NCBI GenBank assembly: GCA_017882445.1
Contig: JADGPK010000024.1
Location: forward strand, 1 to 32,739
Direction: 5' to 3'
Source of the DNA: Solirubrobacteraceae bacterium
GTDB lineage: Bacteria; Actinomycetota; Thermoleophilia; Solirubrobacterales; Solirubrobacteraceae
DNA: 32,739 bases
The translations under genes and the position numbers were made by a program. The notes below the pieces were generated by a model. That model saw nothing but the letters and a program-made list of their open reading frames with translations, had not been told where the DNA came from and made no database searches. Of this stretch, positions 7,193 through 15,883 are shown one piece after another. Each line of letters begins with the position of its first letter. Within the stretch, counting starts at the first letter, position 1.

Positions 7193-8581
7193 ATGTCCAG
7201 CCTGTCAGTCAACGCCACGGGCGGTTCGCCCATCTCATTCTCAGGCCTGGCCTCGGGCCTGAACACGAGCCAGATCATCTCCGCGCTGCTCGCTGTCGAG
7301 CGCCAGCCGATCACGCGCCTGACCACCCAGCAGGAAGCGCTGCAAGGCCAGCAGACGCTGCTCCAGGGGCTGCAGAGCAAAGTCCAGCAGCTCGAGTTCG
7401 CCGTCTCGGAATTCAGCCTGCCGTCGGCGTTCGAAACCTCACAGACAGTGACCTCGAGCGAACCGCTCAGAGTCAGCGCCGCGACGACAGCCGGCGCCGG
7501 CGTCGGCGGCTATGAGGTCGAAGTGACACAGCTCGCGAACTCCGCCCAGCGGACCTATGCCTTCACCAGCCCCGCCGCCGAAGAAGTGATCACGATCGGC
7601 GGTCGCGCATACACCCTCAAGGCGGGCGCGAACGCCAAGGAACTCGCCGGCAAGATCAACTCGGACAGCAGCGCCACCGTCTACGCGGCGGTGACCGAAG
7701 GCGAAACCCTGGTTCTCTCCAGCCGGGCGACCGGAGCGACGAGCGGGGAATCGATAACCGTCAGCGACCCCGGCGGAGCGCTCAGCGAAAAGGCGGGCAC
7801 CGCCAAGGAAGGCAAGAACGCCGAATTCAAGGTCGACGGCGTCGCGGGCACCGCCACATCCAACACCGTCACCAACGCGATCGCGGGGGTCACGCTCACC
7901 CTCGGCGGGGTCACGGCCACGGGTCCGGTGACGATCGACGTGCAGCCCCCCGGTCTCGGCGTCAGTTCGGTGGAAGCCAAGCTGCAGTCCTTCGTGAGCC
8001 TCTACAACTCGACGGTCGAAGAAATCCACAAGCAGCTGACGACCAAGCCCGCCGCGTCGCAGAACGGCGTCGCCGCGGGCGTATCGCTGTTCGGAGACCG
8101 TGAGCTTTCGAGCCTGCTCAACAGCATGCGTCAGACGATGTACGAACCGATCGTGGGACTCGCCCCCGAAATGGCGAGCCCGTTCGATATCGGCCTCAGC
8201 ACAGGAGGCGCCACGGGTGGGGTCTCCACGCGATCCTCGATCGAAGCCCAGCTGAAGCTCGATCCGACCAAGCTCGCCAGCACCCTCCAGGCCAACCCGG
8301 CGGGCGCCAAGCTGATGCTGGAGCAGTGGTCCAAGAACCTCCAGGGCATCCTCAACCGGGCCGCTGAACCTGGTGGGACGATCGACTCGAGGATCACGGG
8401 CGACGGCACGCAGATCGGTCAGCTGAAAACCCGCATCAACACGATGAACGAAATGCTCGCGGTGCGCCAGAAGGCGCTACAGGCCACCTACTCCCAGCTC
8501 GAAGGTGTCCTTTCGAAGAACAGTGCGCAGAGCTCGTGGCTCACCAGTCAGTCCGAACAGCTGACCAAATTCGGCCCGTAG
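7193..8581 (+). CDS. fliD: Flagellar filament cap protein FliD
   Basis: The 462-residue protein shows the FliD layout. The N-terminal D0 segment has ISFSGLASGLNTSQIISALL and the recurrent VERQPITRLTTQQ. A central variable region rich in Gly, Ala and Thr follows. The C-terminal D0/D1 coiled coil ends LNEMLAVRQKALQATYSQLE with LTSQSEQLTKFGP. FliD (HAP2) is exported and forms the cap that inserts flagellin at the filament tip. The length is within the family range. It lies in the flaG-fliD-fliS unit under the promoter at 6723, consistent with late (filament-stage) expression. Confidence 0.95.
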   Translation: MSSLSVNATGGSPISFSGLASGLNTSQIISALLAVERQPITRLTTQQEALQGQQTLLQGLQSKVQQLEFAVSEFSLPSAFETSQTVTSSEPLRVSAATTAGAGVGGYEVEVTQLANSAQRTYAFTSPAAEEVITIGGRAYTLKAGANAKELAGKINSDSSATVYAAVTEGETLVLSSRATGATSGESITVSDPGGALSEKAGTAKEGKNAEFKVDGVAGTATSNTVTNAIAGVTLTLGGVTATGPVTIDVQPPGLGVSSVEAKLQSFVSLYNSTVEEIHKQLTTKPAASQNGVAAGVSLFGDRELSSLLNSMRQTMYEPIVGLAPEMASPFDIGLSTGGATGGVSTRSSIEAQLKLDPTKLASTLQANPAGAKLMLEQWSKNLQGILNRAAEPGGTIDSRITGDGTQIGQLKTRINTMNEMLAVRQKALQATYSQLEGVLSKNSAQSSWLTSQSEQLTKFGP

Positions 8582-8632
8582 CGGACGCCGGATCTCAACT
8601 TTCGCCCGACCGCGCCGATCACGCAGGGGGAG

Positions 8633-9016
8633 ATGAGCAACCTGGCCGCAACCCCGCAGGCCTACCGCCAGGGCGCGGTGCTGGCCGCATCCCGCGAGCA
8701 GCTCGTCGTCATGCTCTACGACGGCGTTCGACGCTTCCTGCGCCAGGCCGCCGCCTCGATGCGCGCCGGTGAGATCGAGCGAATGCACAACACCCTGCGC
8801 CGCGCAGAGATGATCATCGGCTACCTCGACGGGACTCTGGACCTCGAGCAGGGCGAGGTGGCCGAGCGCCTGCATGCGATCTACGCCTTCTGCCTCGCGC
8901 ACCTGAACAGCGCTCGCCTGAGCCAGGACGCAGACAAGGTGGAGGAGGTCTCAGAGCTCCTCGGCGAGCTGCGCGACGCTTGGGCGCAGATCGCAGCGCA
9001 GGGCGCGGGCGTGTGA
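8633..9016 (+). CDS. fliS: Flagellin export chaperone FliS
   Basis: The 127-residue four-helix protein begins with a Y-containing segment (TPQAYRQGAVLAAS). It then has REQLVVMLYDGVRRFLRQA, the family hallmark 'P.eLi.mLYdGalrfl..A'. It continues with IERMHNTLRRAEMIIGYLDG and a final helix with LLGELRDAWAQIA. FliS binds the flagellin C-terminus in the cytoplasm and prevents early polymerisation. AGGGGGAG directly precedes the ATG. Its stop overlaps the GTG start of the next small gene. Confidence 0.95.
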   Translation: MSNLAATPQAYRQGAVLAASREQLVVMLYDGVRRFLRQAAASMRAGEIERMHNTLRRAEMIIGYLDGTLDLEQGEVAERLHAIYAFCLAHLNSARLSQDADKVEEVSELLGELRDAWAQIAAQGAGV

Positions 9017-9366
9017 GTGCCCCGGAGCTCGGCCACGGCGTGGAGGCCCCGCTGGGCCGCTACGCGGCGTTGCTCGAGCATGCAGAGCTCGAACTCGAGC
9101 TCGCCGGCAGGGGGGAAATCGACGCGCTCGCCGCCCTCGCCGAGCAATGGGACGAGCTCACCGTCGGTCTGCCCGCCCGTCCACCAGCCGAGGCTGCCTC
9201 GTTGCTCGAGCGGGCGCAGCTGATTCACGAACGCACGCGTATCGAGCTGATCCGACTGCGCGAAGCCGTGCTGGCGGATTTCGCCACCTCCACCCGCGCG
9301 AAGCGGACAGCCGACGGCTACGCCGGGCAGCTCCCCCGCCGGCCGCGTCTGGATTGCAGCGCCTGA
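9013..9366 (+). CDS. Small FliT-like flagellar protein
   Basis: The 117-residue, highly helical, Leu/Glu/Ala-rich protein has no catalytic motif. It is read from a GTG that overlaps the fliS stop (GTGA), so translation is coupled. Middle residues run LLERAQLIHERTRIELIRL. The tail has RAKRTADGYAGQLP, similar to the 'K..kaY' tail of FliT/FlgN-type chaperones. Position after fliD-fliS is the usual place for fliT, the FliD chaperone. The assignment rests on position, size and helical composition; sequence identity alone would not prove it. It ends just before the flgB promoter. Confidence 0.6.
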   Translation: MSAPELGHGVEAPLGRYAALLEHAELELELAGRGEIDALAALAEQWDELTVGLPARPPAEAASLLERAQLIHERTRIELIRLREAVLADFATSTRAKRTADGYAGQLPRRPRLDCSA

Positions 9367-9370
9367 CGCC

Positions 9371-9397
9371 TAAAGGTCTGGGTCCGGCGGCCGATCA
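9371..9397 (+). promoter_or_regulatory. Sigma-28/WhiG-type promoter of the flgB-flgC-fliE-fliF operon
   Basis: TAAAGGTC, 11 bases, GCCGATCA (6/8 and 7/8 to the FliA boxes). This is among the best of the seven sites. The transcript would start near 9404, giving about 90 bases of leader before flgB. Rod and basal-body genes are usually early genes, so their control by the flagellar sigma is noteworthy. Confidence 0.8.
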
Positions 9398-9493
9398 CGG
9401 GGGCGGCCCTCGATGGCCGGAAGTCAGCGACCTCATGGAGAGCGTCGGTTTCAGCCCAGGGAGGGCGGAACACGGAAAGGCAACCTCTTCGAC

Positions 9494-9844
9494 ATGGCCC
9501 TCGTGGATTCGACCCAGCAGCTGCTCGAGGCCGCGATGCGCGGCTCTTGGCAGCGGCAGATCGCGCTGACGAACAACGTCGCCAACGCCGACACGCCCGG
9601 CTTCAAGCGCGCCGACGTCAACTTCGCGTCCGCTCTGCAGAGCGCGGTGCAGGGTGGCGTGTCGCCGAGCCAGATGGAATTCCAGGCCGAACCGCAGCCG
9701 GCCGAACCGGGTCCCAACGGCAGCGGTGTGAGCGTCGATCAGGAATCCGCGCGTCTGGCTGAAAACGGCCTCGACTACCAGGCGCTCACGCAGGTGCTGG
9801 CCGCTCGCAACGGCATCATGCGCTCGGCGATCGGGATCCTCTGA
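9494..9844 (+). CDS. flgB: Flagellar proximal rod protein FlgB
   Basis: The 116-residue protein begins MALVDSTQQLLEAAMRGSWQ. It then has TNNVANADTPGFKRA, the FlgB version of the axial motif. The C-terminus NGLDYQALTQVLAARNGIMR corresponds to the conserved 'n..dY......l..r...lk.AI' ending. FlgB is the most proximal rod subunit, sitting at the export gate and MS ring with FliE. The ATG is preceded by GGAAAGG at a rather long distance (about 13 bases). The stop overlaps the flgC ATG by one base. Confidence 0.95.
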   Translation: MALVDSTQQLLEAAMRGSWQRQIALTNNVANADTPGFKRADVNFASALQSAVQGGVSPSQMEFQAEPQPAEPGPNGSGVSVDQESARLAENGLDYQALTQVLAARNGIMRSAIGIL

Positions 9845-10290
9845 TGGGGCTCTTCGACGCGATCGGCATCGCCGGCACGGGCCTGACCGCCGAGCGCGTC
9901 CGCATGGACGTGACGGCCGAGAACCTCGCCAACGCCGACACGACGAAGGCGGCCAACGGCCAGCCGTACAAACGCCAGGACGTCGTGCTCGCGCAGATCG
10001 GATCCGGCGGCTTCGGCGGGGCGCTCTCGGGCGCGATCCAGGCCAGCGGCGCGCAGCCGTCCGCCGGCGTGGAGGTCGCGGGCATCGTCAGCGACCCCAC
10101 CCCCGATCAGCAGGTCTACAACCCGAGCAGCCCCGAAGCCGACGCGCACGGCTACGTGAAGATGCCGAACGTCAGCACCGTCACCGAAATGACCAACCTG
10201 ATCTCCGAGCAGCAGTCCTACCAGTCCGATGTGACCGCCATGCAGACGGCCAAGTCGATGTTCACCTCGACCATCGGGCTGCTCAAGTGA
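9844..10290 (+). CDS. flgC: Flagellar proximal rod protein FlgC
   Basis: The 148-residue protein starts MGLFDAIGIAGTGLTAERV and carries AENLANADTTKAANGQPYKR, the characteristic FlgC motif with its insertion before PY(K/R)R. It then has the family segment DAHGYVKMPNVSTVTEM and ends LISEQQSYQSDVTAMQTAK. FlgC builds the proximal rod with FlgB and FlgF. The order flgB-flgC-fliE is the standard one. The end overlaps the GTG start of fliE. Confidence 0.96.
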   Translation: MGLFDAIGIAGTGLTAERVRMDVTAENLANADTTKAANGQPYKRQDVVLAQIGSGGFGGALSGAIQASGAQPSAGVEVAGIVSDPTPDQQVYNPSSPEADAHGYVKMPNVSTVTEMTNLISEQQSYQSDVTAMQTAKSMFTSTIGLLK

Positions 10291-10640
10291 TCGTCCCACC
10301 GGTCGCCGGACTGGCCAGCGAACTCTCGATCGGCCAGGCCGGGCCGGCCCAGGCCGCCGAACCGACGGCCGGCGCCACGGCCGCGGGAGGCGAAGGCCTC
10401 GGCACCGCCGCCGCCGGCGGCGAAGGCTTCGGCAGCGAGCTCTCGGAAGCCATCTCCTCGTTGGAGAAGACCCAGCAGAGCGCCGACGCCGCCTCGCAGG
10501 CGCTCGCGACCGGGACGGCCAAGGATCCGGCGAGCGCCGTGGTGACGGTCGAGGATGCGCAGATGGCGATGCAGCTCGCCGCTCAGATCCGCACCAAGGC
10601 GACCGAAGCGGCCCAGAGCATCTTTCAAACACAGGTCTGA
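10287..10640 (+). CDS. fliE: MS ring-rod junction protein FliE
   Basis: FliE adapts the MS ring and export gate to the rod. The 117-residue protein has a low-complexity Gly/Ala N-terminal part and a conserved C-terminal half. That half holds FGSELSEAISSLEKTQQSAD, then DPASAVVTVEDAQMAMQL and the final IRTKATEAAQSIFQTQV, close to the usual 'V..i..A..a...t..vRnK.l.AYqeImrmqv'. The start is a GTG overlapping the flgC stop (GTGA). fliF begins 3 bases after the stop. Confidence 0.92.
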   Translation: MIVPPVAGLASELSIGQAGPAQAAEPTAGATAAGGEGLGTAAAGGEGFGSELSEAISSLEKTQQSADAASQALATGTAKDPASAVVTVEDAQMAMQLAAQIRTKATEAAQSIFQTQV

Positions 10641-10643
10641 TCC

Positions 10644-12191
10644 GTGCCCGTCGCCCAGCTCGCATCGAGGCTCACACCCCGCGGATGGCTGATAGCCGGC
10701 GGCTTCGCCGTGGGCGCGATCCTGTTCATCTACATCTTCCTGCACACGGTCTCCCAGCCGAGCTACTCGACGCTCGCCAGCGGCCTGGACCCGTCCCAGA
10801 CTGGCAAGATGACGAACACCCTCAGCTCGCACGGGGTCAGCTACGAGCTCCAGAACAACGGGACCGCGCTGGCGGTCCAGTCCAACCAGACCGCCGAGGC
10901 CCGGGTCGCCCTGGCGGGTGCCGGCCTGCTCGGCAACACACAGCCGGACTTCTCGCTGTTTGAAAAACAGAGCCTCGGCGAAAGCAACTTCCAGCAGCAG
11001 GTCACCTACCAGCGGGCGCTGCAGGGTCAGCTGGCGGAGACGATCGACAGCGTCCAGGGCGTCTCCGGCGCGCAGGTCGAGCTCGTGCTGCCCAGCTCCC
11101 AGAGCCAGGTCTTCGGCGAAGGCGCGGGCGTGGCCTCCGCGGCGGTCCTGCTGTCGGGGACCACGTCGATCGACCCCGCCTCGGTGCGCGGGATCGCACA
11201 GCTGGTGTCCTCCAGCGTCCCCGGCCTGCAGCTGAGCAAAGTGACGATCACCGACGCGACCGGCCAGCTGCTCTGGCCGCAGGCATCGGGCGGCACGGGC
11301 GGCTCGGGCGCGAGCGTGCAGGAAGCCGAGCAGCACTACGACCAGAACACGGCCGCGAGCCTCGACGCGATGCTCGCGCAGACCCTCGGCCAGGGCAAGG
11401 CGCAGGTCCTCGTCTACGCCAACATGAACGTCAACCAGACGACCCAGGAATCTCTCAGCTACAGCAAGACAGGCGTTCCCCTCCACCAGAGCAAGGAGCT
11501 CGAGACGCTCACCGGCACCGGCACCGGAGCCGGAGGCGCCACGGGGACGGCGAACCTCACCGCCGCCGCGGGGGCCGCCGGCGGCAAGTCCAACTACAAG
11601 CGCGAAACGACCGACTCGTCGCTGGGCGTCAGCAAGGTTGTGACCCACTCGACGATCGCGCCGGGTGCGGTTGAAAGCCAGCACGTCTCGGTGCTGCTCG
11701 ACCACTCCGTGCCCGCGGCCTCGTTGCCGGCGATCCGCGAAGCGGTCACCAACGCCGCGGGAATCCAGGCCAAGCGCGGGGACACGATCTCGATCGGGCA
11801 GGTCGCCTTCGCCAAGCCCGCTGGCGTCGCCGCAAGCCCGACGGGCGGCATGATGAGCTACGCCAAGTACGCGCTGCTCGCGATCGCAGCGTTCGTCTTC
11901 CTGTTCCTCACTACCAAATCGCTGCGCCGCAGAGAACAGGAGCCGATCAGCGAGCCCGTCTGGCTGCGCGAGCTGCAGACCCCGATGCGCCTGTCTGAGC
12001 TCGAACGCGAGAACTCGATGCGTCCGGCCCCTTCGATGGCCGGCGTCGCGTCATCGGGTTCGAACGGCAGCGCGAACGGCCACAATGGCAACGGCAGCGC
12101 CGACCCGATCCGCCGGCAGGTCGAGCAGATGGCCGACAGCGACCCTGATGTGGTCGCCCAGCAGCTCCGCAACTGGATGCAGGAGGGTTAG
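10644..12191 (+). CDS. fliF: Flagellar MS-ring protein FliF
   Basis: FliF forms the membrane-embedded ring that anchors rod, export gate and C ring. The 515-residue protein has an N-terminal membrane helix (about residues 14-35). Periplasmic ring-building domains follow, recognisable from FEKQSLGESNFQQQVTYQRA and GVSGAQVELVLPSSQ. A Gly/Thr/Ala-rich loop lies near residues 285-315, and a second membrane helix (about 403-425) is followed by RRREQEP. The C-terminus DPIRRQVEQMADSDPDVVAQ, then LRNWMQEG, is the FliG-binding tail. GTG is the start. The spacing to fliG is 6 bases. Confidence 0.96.
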   Translation: MPVAQLASRLTPRGWLIAGGFAVGAILFIYIFLHTVSQPSYSTLASGLDPSQTGKMTNTLSSHGVSYELQNNGTALAVQSNQTAEARVALAGAGLLGNTQPDFSLFEKQSLGESNFQQQVTYQRALQGQLAETIDSVQGVSGAQVELVLPSSQSQVFGEGAGVASAAVLLSGTTSIDPASVRGIAQLVSSSVPGLQLSKVTITDATGQLLWPQASGGTGGSGASVQEAEQHYDQNTAASLDAMLAQTLGQGKAQVLVYANMNVNQTTQESLSYSKTGVPLHQSKELETLTGTGTGAGGATGTANLTAAAGAAGGKSNYKRETTDSSLGVSKVVTHSTIAPGAVESQHVSVLLDHSVPAASLPAIREAVTNAAGIQAKRGDTISIGQVAFAKPAGVAASPTGGMMSYAKYALLAIAAFVFLFLTTKSLRRREQEPISEPVWLRELQTPMRLSELERENSMRPAPSMAGVASSGSNGSANGHNGNGSADPIRRQVEQMADSDPDVVAQQLRNWMQEG

Positions 12192-12197
12192 GCTCCG

Positions 12198-13277
12198 ATG
12201 GCCGGCGAACTCCCGCCAGGAACGGCCGCGCCGCTCTCGTCCGCCCCCGGAGAACTCCTCCCGGCGGCGCCCGCGCGCATGCCCGGCACCCGCAAGGCCG
12301 CCGTCCTGATGGCCGCGCTCGGATCCGAGCGCGCGGCCAACGTCATGCAGCTGATGCGCGATGAGGACGTCGAGAGCCTGTCGCTGGAGATGGCCGTACT
12401 CAGCACGGTCGGCGCGGAGACGACCGATTCGATCTTCAACGAGCTCACGTCGGTCGCCAACGGAGGAGCAACGAGCGTGTCCGGCGGCGTGGACTACGCG
12501 CGCGAGGTGATCGAGCGCGCGCTTGGTCCCGAGCGTGCAGCGGAGCTCCTCGGCCGGCTCTCGAGCGGCGCGGGGACGCGGCCGTTCGAGTTCCTGCGCC
12601 GCATCCCGCCCGAGCGGATCGCGCTCCTCATGAGCAGCGAGTCGCCGCAGACCGTCGCGCTGGTCCTCGCCAGCCTGCACAAGACCCTCGCGGCCGCGGT
12701 CCTCGCCCGCCTGCCCGAGCTTGAGCAGTCCGAAATCGCGTTGCGGATCGCGCGCATGGGTGAGACGAGCGCGCATGTCGTCCGCCAGGTCGAAGAGGTC
12801 CTGCGCCACAAATTGAGCGCGGCCACGGAGCACAGGCACGCGGCGGCCGGAGGCGCCAAGGCCCTGGCCGAGATACTCAACCACGCCGACCGCTCAACCG
12901 AGCGCAACGTGCTCGAGAGCCTCGCCTCGACGGACAAGGGCCTCGCCGAGGAGGTGCGCGGCATGCTGTTCGTGTTCGAGGACATCGTCAAGCTCGACGG
13001 GCGCGCCATTCAGCAGGTTCTACGCGAGGTCGACCAGAAGGATCTCGTGCTCGCGCTGCGCGGCGCACAGGAGGACCTCAAGGAGATCGTGCTCGCGAAC
13101 ATGTCCGAGCGCGGAGCGGCGATGCTCAAGGAGGAGATGGAGATCCAGCAGCCGCAGCGTAAGCGCGACATCGATGAGGCTCAGAGCCGCGTCGTGATGG
13201 TCGTGCGCAAGCTCGAGGAGGCCGGCACGATCGTGATCGTGGGCGACGAGGACGAGGAGAGCGACGCCGTTGTCTGA
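12198..13277 (+). CDS. fliG: Flagellar motor switch protein FliG
   Basis: The 359-residue protein is typical of FliG, the C-ring component that contacts FliF and MotA. The N-terminal domain begins RKAAVLMAALGSERAANVMQ. The middle domain has ESPQTVALVLASLHKTLAAA, equivalent to 'EhPQtiAliLayl', and the armadillo-like helices follow. The C-terminal motor domain includes FEDIVKLDGRAIQQVLREVD and NMSERGAAMLKEEMEI, whose charged residues face MotA. About 25 N-terminal residues rich in Ala and Pro precede the family start. The last residues overlap the fliH start by 8 bases. Confidence 0.96.
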   Translation: MAGELPPGTAAPLSSAPGELLPAAPARMPGTRKAAVLMAALGSERAANVMQLMRDEDVESLSLEMAVLSTVGAETTDSIFNELTSVANGGATSVSGGVDYAREVIERALGPERAAELLGRLSSGAGTRPFEFLRRIPPERIALLMSSESPQTVALVLASLHKTLAAAVLARLPELEQSEIALRIARMGETSAHVVRQVEEVLRHKLSAATEHRHAAAGGAKALAEILNHADRSTERNVLESLASTDKGLAEEVRGMLFVFEDIVKLDGRAIQQVLREVDQKDLVLALRGAQEDLKEIVLANMSERGAAMLKEEMEIQQPQRKRDIDEAQSRVVMVVRKLEEAGTIVIVGDEDEESDAVV

Positions 13278-13896
13278 GGGCGCTGTCAGCTACGCCTTCG
13301 AGCAGCTCGAGCCCTCCGATCCTCCGCCCCGCGACGAGCCCGCGCGACTGCTTGCAGAGGCCTCCGCCGAGGCAGAGGCCATGCGCGAGGTGGCCCGCGT
13401 GGAGGGGTATGCCGACGGGCGCGCCGCCGGCCACGAGGACGGCATCGCCGAGATCGCGGCCGCCGCAGGCGCCCTCGCCGAGGCGCTCAGAGGTGTCGAG
13501 TCGCTGCGCGCCGCGGCCGTCGAGGCGGTCGAGCAGGACGCGATCGAGCTGGCGCTGGCCCTCGCCGAGAAGATCCTCGCCGGCGCCATCCAGGCGCGCC
13601 CCGAGCTCGTGGTCGACGTGGCCCAGGGCGCCCTGCGGCGCGTCAGCGACAGGCGCCGGATCACCGTCCTTGTCAATCCTGGCGACCTGGAGACGGTGAA
13701 GGCTGCGATCGGCACGCTGCAGAGCCAGGCCAACGGCATCGAGCTCGGCGACCTGCAGGGCGATCAGCGCGTCGGCGTCGGCGGCGCGATCGTGCGGACA
13801 GCCGAGGGCGAGGTGGATGCGGGCGTGCAGACGCAGCTCGAGCGGGCCCGCGAGGTCGTGCTGGCGGAGCTCGCGACCGGTCAGCGGGCCGCATGA
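13270..13896 (+). CDS. fliH: Flagellar export stator protein FliH
   Basis: This 208-residue protein fits FliH, the peripheral stalk and negative regulator of the FliI ATPase. The N-terminal half has repeated ARVEGYADGRAAGHEDGIAE, the small-residue GxxxG-type pattern typical of FliH. The C-terminal half shows DAIELALALAEKILAGAI and then a V-rich domain with RRITVLVNPGDLETV and RVGVGGAIVRTAEGEVDA, matching the family's conserved 'C.ieT..G.ida' end. Start is a TTG overlapping the end of fliG, since no ATG fits. The stop overlaps the fliI ATG (ATGA). Confidence 0.9.
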   Translation: MSEGAVSYAFEQLEPSDPPPRDEPARLLAEASAEAEAMREVARVEGYADGRAAGHEDGIAEIAAAAGALAEALRGVESLRAAAVEAVEQDAIELALALAEKILAGAIQARPELVVDVAQGALRRVSDRRRITVLVNPGDLETVKAAIGTLQSQANGIELGDLQGDQRVGVGGAIVRTAEGEVDAGVQTQLERAREVVLAELATGQRAA

Positions 13897-15362
13897 GCGA
13901 CGCCCCGGCGCCGGGTGCGCTGCTGGCGAGGGCCTCGCAGGCCGTTCGCGAAGCCGATCTCGCGCGGCGCCATGGCTTCGTCAGCAACCTCATCGGACTG
14001 ATCATCGAGGCGACCGGCCTGCAGGCCGAGGTCGGAGAGGTGTGCCTCGTGGGCACCGACCGCACCCGCGCGGCCGTGTCCGCCGAGGTGGTCGGCTTCA
14101 GGGAAGGCCGCACGCTGCTGATGCCGCTCGGCGAGCTCCACGGCATCGGTCCCGGCACGAGGGTCCTGGCGACCGGCGCGCCGTTTCGCATCGCCGTCGG
14201 CGCCGGCCTGCTCGGTCGGATCCTCGACGGGCTCGGCACCCCTGACGACGGCCGGCCGGCGCCCGGCGGGATCGCGCGTTCGACGATCGCGGCGCCCCCC
14301 GGCGCCCTGTCCAGACCCCGCATCACCGAGCGCGTCGCGCTGGGCGTGCGTACGCTCGACGGCCTCGTGCCCTGCGGCCGCGGCCAGCGCTTGGGCATAT
14401 TCTCCGGATCCGGCGTGGGCAAGTCCTCGCTGCTGGGAATGATCGCCCGATCCAGCAGCGCCTCGATCAACGTGATCGCGCTCGTCGGCGAGCGCGGCCG
14501 GGAGGTGCGCGAGTTCATCGAGCGCGACCTCGGCGACGCCCTGGAGCGCTCCGTGGTCGTCGTGGCCACATCTGATCAGCCCGCGCTCGTGCGCATCAAG
14601 GCCGCCTTCACGGCCACCACGATCGCCGAGTACTTCCGCGACCAGGGCCACGACGTGATGCTGATGATGGACTCGGTCACGCGCTTCGCGATGGCGCAGC
14701 GGGAGGTCGGCCTCGCGATCGGCGAGCCGCCGGCCACCCGCGGCTACACGCCGAGCGTCTTCGCGCTGCTCCCCCGCCTGCTCGAGCGCGCGGGGACCAG
14801 CGCCAGGGGGTCCATCACCGCCCTGTACACCGTGCTGGTCGACGGCGACGACATGAACGAGCCGATCGCCGACGCCGTGCGCTCGATCCTCGACGGGCAC
14901 GTGGTGCTCACGCGCGCGCTGGCCCACGCCGGGCACTACCCGGCGGTCGACGTGCTGCAGAGCGTCTCGCGCCTGGTCGGCGAAATCGTCTCACCGCAGG
15001 TCGCCGAGGCAGGCCAGCGGCTGCGCGGCGCTCTCGCGGTGCTGCGCGAGAAGGAAGACCTGGTCGCGATCGGCGCCTACCAGCCCGGCAGCGACCCGCA
15101 GCTCGACACCGCCCTCGCACACAGGGCGCGGATCGAGGATTTCCTGCGCCAGCCGGTCAACGACCGCAGCGATCCCGCCGACACCGACGCCCGGCTCGTG
15201 GAGCTGGCCGATTCGCTCGCGTGCGAGCAGGGGATCGTCAGCGGCGATGTTGCCCTGGACGCCGAGGAGGTGGTCTCTCAGCAGATCGACGACCGATCCG
15301 CTCAGCGCATCCTCGGCATGAGCGACGCTCCGGCGATCCCCGCGCTCGGTCTGAACATCTGA
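13893..15362 (+). CDS. fliI: Flagellum-specific export ATPase FliI
   Basis: FliI is the hexameric ATPase of the flagellar type III export apparatus and is related to F1 beta. The 489-residue protein has the Walker A motif GSGVGKSSLLG near residue 171. It also has ALVGERGREVREFIE, the Walker B region VMLMMDSVTRFAMAQREVGL, and EPPATRGYTPSVFALLPRLL, the family signature. It is about 40 residues longer than usual, with an extra acidic C-terminal stretch ending LGMSDAPAIPALGLNI. The ATG overlaps the fliH stop. A 62-base gap holding a promoter separates it from fliJ. Confidence 0.97.
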   Translation: MSDAPAPGALLARASQAVREADLARRHGFVSNLIGLIIEATGLQAEVGEVCLVGTDRTRAAVSAEVVGFREGRTLLMPLGELHGIGPGTRVLATGAPFRIAVGAGLLGRILDGLGTPDDGRPAPGGIARSTIAAPPGALSRPRITERVALGVRTLDGLVPCGRGQRLGIFSGSGVGKSSLLGMIARSSSASINVIALVGERGREVREFIERDLGDALERSVVVVATSDQPALVRIKAAFTATTIAEYFRDQGHDVMLMMDSVTRFAMAQREVGLAIGEPPATRGYTPSVFALLPRLLERAGTSARGSITALYTVLVDGDDMNEPIADAVRSILDGHVVLTRALAHAGHYPAVDVLQSVSRLVGEIVSPQVAEAGQRLRGALAVLREKEDLVAIGAYQPGSDPQLDTALAHRARIEDFLRQPVNDRSDPADTDARLVELADSLACEQGIVSGDVALDAEEVVSQQIDDRSAQRILGMSDAPAIPALGLNI

Positions 15363-15390
15363 AGGCGAGCCACCCGCGTCCTCCCGCCGC

Positions 15391-15417
15391 TAAAGAACCC
15401 GACGCGCCGTCCGATAA
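15391..15417 (+). promoter_or_regulatory. Sigma-28/WhiG-type promoter upstream of fliJ
   Basis: TAAAGAAC, 11 bases, TCCGATAA (5/8 and 7/8 to the FliA boxes). It lies in the fliI-fliJ gap. The predicted transcript start falls at or next to the fliJ GTG (15425), so fliJ would be leaderless from this promoter. The downstream unit is fliJ, transglycosylase, fliK, flgD and flgE. Confidence 0.7.
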
Positions 15418-15424
15418 ACGGGCG

Positions 15425-15883
15425 GTGAGCGGCCCGACCTTTCGATTCCGCCTGGAGCGCATCCGCGCCGTTCGGGAGCGCACGGAGAAGCTCGCCAAGC
15501 AGGAGCTCGCAAAGGCGATGTCGCGCCGGTCAAGCACCGAGGCGGAGCTCCGCAGCACGGACGCGCACCTCGAGCGGGCGCACAGCGAACAGCGAACAAT
15601 CGCGGCGGAGTCCCCGACGACGAGCGCCAACGAGCTGCTCGCGCGCCAGGTATTCCACGAGCGCATCGAGGAAGAGCGTGGACAGCATGAGCGCGAGCTG
15701 CGCCAGCGCGACGCCGAGGTCGCCGAGCGCGACGCCGACCTCATCACCGCGGCCAGCGAGCACGAGATGCTCAACCGCCTGAGGGAGCGCCACCGCGGCG
15801 AGCACGACCGCGAGGCAGCCCGGCGAGAGGGCAACGTCCTCGATGAGATCGCCACGACGCGCTTTCGCCGGAGCACGGCATGA
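15425..15883 (+). CDS. fliJ: Flagellar export protein FliJ
   Basis: The 152-residue protein is almost wholly coiled coil. It starts with the FliJ signature FRFRLERIRAVRERTEKLAK and continues with heptad-like runs such as FHERIEEERGQHERELRQRD. FliJ is the central stalk of the FliH-FliI complex and links it to FlhA, by analogy with F1 gamma. I chose GTG at 15425 because it starts right before the FliJ consensus. The frame is open further upstream into fliI, but those residues are out of context. No clear ribosome site precedes it, which fits a leaderless message. Its stop overlaps the next ATG (ATGA). Confidence 0.88.
   Translation: MSGPTFRFRLERIRAVRERTEKLAKQELAKAMSRRSSTEAELRSTDAHLERAHSEQRTIAAESPTTSANELLARQVFHERIEEERGQHERELRQRDAEVAERDADLITAASEHEMLNRLRERHRGEHDREAARREGNVLDEIATTRFRRSTA

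Noticed and set aside
10218-11705. 495-codon open frame on the minus strand opposite fliF
   Set aside because: Shadow frame with no recognisable domain and no ribosome site.
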